From positions 13,853,001-13,917,000 of the forward strand of contig OX485807.1 in the NCBI GenBank assembly GCA_950295325.1: DNA of 64,000 nucleotides, read 5' to 3'. A model generated the notes under the pieces. That model was not told the origin of the DNA. It saw only the letters and a list, made by a program, of their open reading frames with translations, and did no database searches. Shown piece by piece: positions 63,415 to 64,000 of this stretch (position 1 is its first letter; every line of letters starts with the position of its first letter). A program made the translations under genes and the position numbers. Source of the stretch: Polytrichum commune. Its lineage: Eukaryota > Streptophyta > Polytrichopsida > Polytrichales > Polytrichaceae.

Positions 63415-64000
63415 GAATGGATTAGTTGCCATTTAGGGTTCTAGGTGGGATAGGAAAAGAAATCCCTAAGTGAAGCACGTGCATTTTATTAGAGCAACGA
63501 TTCATGAATTCGGCTTATTAATGAGGAGTGGAACGATAACGGCATGGGAGTGGAGATAATGATGTCATGCATAATATTTGGGTTTTTTTTCTTCTGTAAT
63601 TGAATTTTCAATTTGTGTCAAAAAAGAAAGAAAGATGTCATGCATAATACAAGGCATTGTTCCCCCCTTTGATTACCAATCGCAAAATCAAAATTTAGCC
63701 ATGGCCCCATTGGATGGATGGATGAATAGATAGAAATGTTGGCTTCATGTGGAAGCAAGCATAAATGAAGATCCTCTTTGTTTGTGGGTTGCCACCACTT
63801 TTGGGTCGAAGGTAAATGTTCTCATATTTGATTGGCCAATGTTTCCAAAGAGAGGTTCTCTTACCCGTCAGTAGTGGATGATGACGATTTTGCTTACACA
63901 AGATGAGCACGGGGATTGGGGATATACTCCCCTATACTATTAGGGATCATGTGTGAAATTTGGTTATTTTAAGGGAGGCTATGAAGTAATGCGCATGTTC
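63415..64000. other. Gene-free stretch at the window end
   Basis: Nothing I can name. A 71-codon minus-strand frame (63695-63910) has no motif. Confidence 0.35.

Overview
The window is nuclear DNA from a land plant. The evidence is one intron-containing plant bZIP gene with GT-AG introns, a CACTA (En/Spm) transposon, a Ty1/copia retrotransposon, solo LTRs and many MITEs. The bZIP belongs to the group I / RF2 / VIP1 type. Its N- and C-terminal regions look unlike the grass and core-eudicot members I know, so a non-seed or early-diverging plant is possible, but I cannot name the species. There are no operons, CRISPR arrays, rRNA genes or convincing tRNA genes.

Layout. 1-18.8 kb is gene-free and packed with small DNA elements. 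I could bound several by their target-site duplications (TSDs): PIF/Harbinger-type (TTA or TAA TSD), a two-copy Mutator-type MITE family (9-bp TSDs), a hAT-type element (8-bp TSD), several TA-flanked foldback elements and a Stowaway-like one. There is also a tRNA-derived SINE and a ~209-bp tandem array at 15.6-17.75 kb. 18.8-22.9 kb shows nothing I can name. 22.98-26.06 kb (minus strand) is the only host gene: four exons encoding a 506-residue bZIP factor, with GA-rich sequence upstream. 26.5-33.2 kb is gene-free and holds fragments of a dispersed repeat family.

33,206-45,719 is a complete 12.5-kb CACTA transposon with a 3-bp TCT TSD. It carries two head-to-head genes: a TNP2-type transposase on the minus strand, broken by a stop and a frameshift, and a five-exon accessory gene on the plus strand that models as an open 499-residue frame. 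45.7-59.6 kb is a G-poor, strand-asymmetric block with an RNase H relic. Into it are nested a 7.66-kb Ty1/copia element (47,058-54,721, TSD CCAAC, coding on the minus strand, decayed) and a solo LTR (56,209-57,627, TSD TAGGG). A second solo LTR (47,589-48,947, TSD GCGG) sits inside the copia element, at the end of its RNase H. 59.6-64 kb is gene-free apart from a second copy of the PIF/Harbinger-type element seen at 2.9-3.5 kb.

Functionally the window is one regulatory host gene in a sea of mobile DNA. The most informative parts are the nested transposons: an accessory gene that stays open next to a dead transposase, and a retroelement integrase carrying a triplicated 14-residue unit. I found no new host defence or metabolic system.
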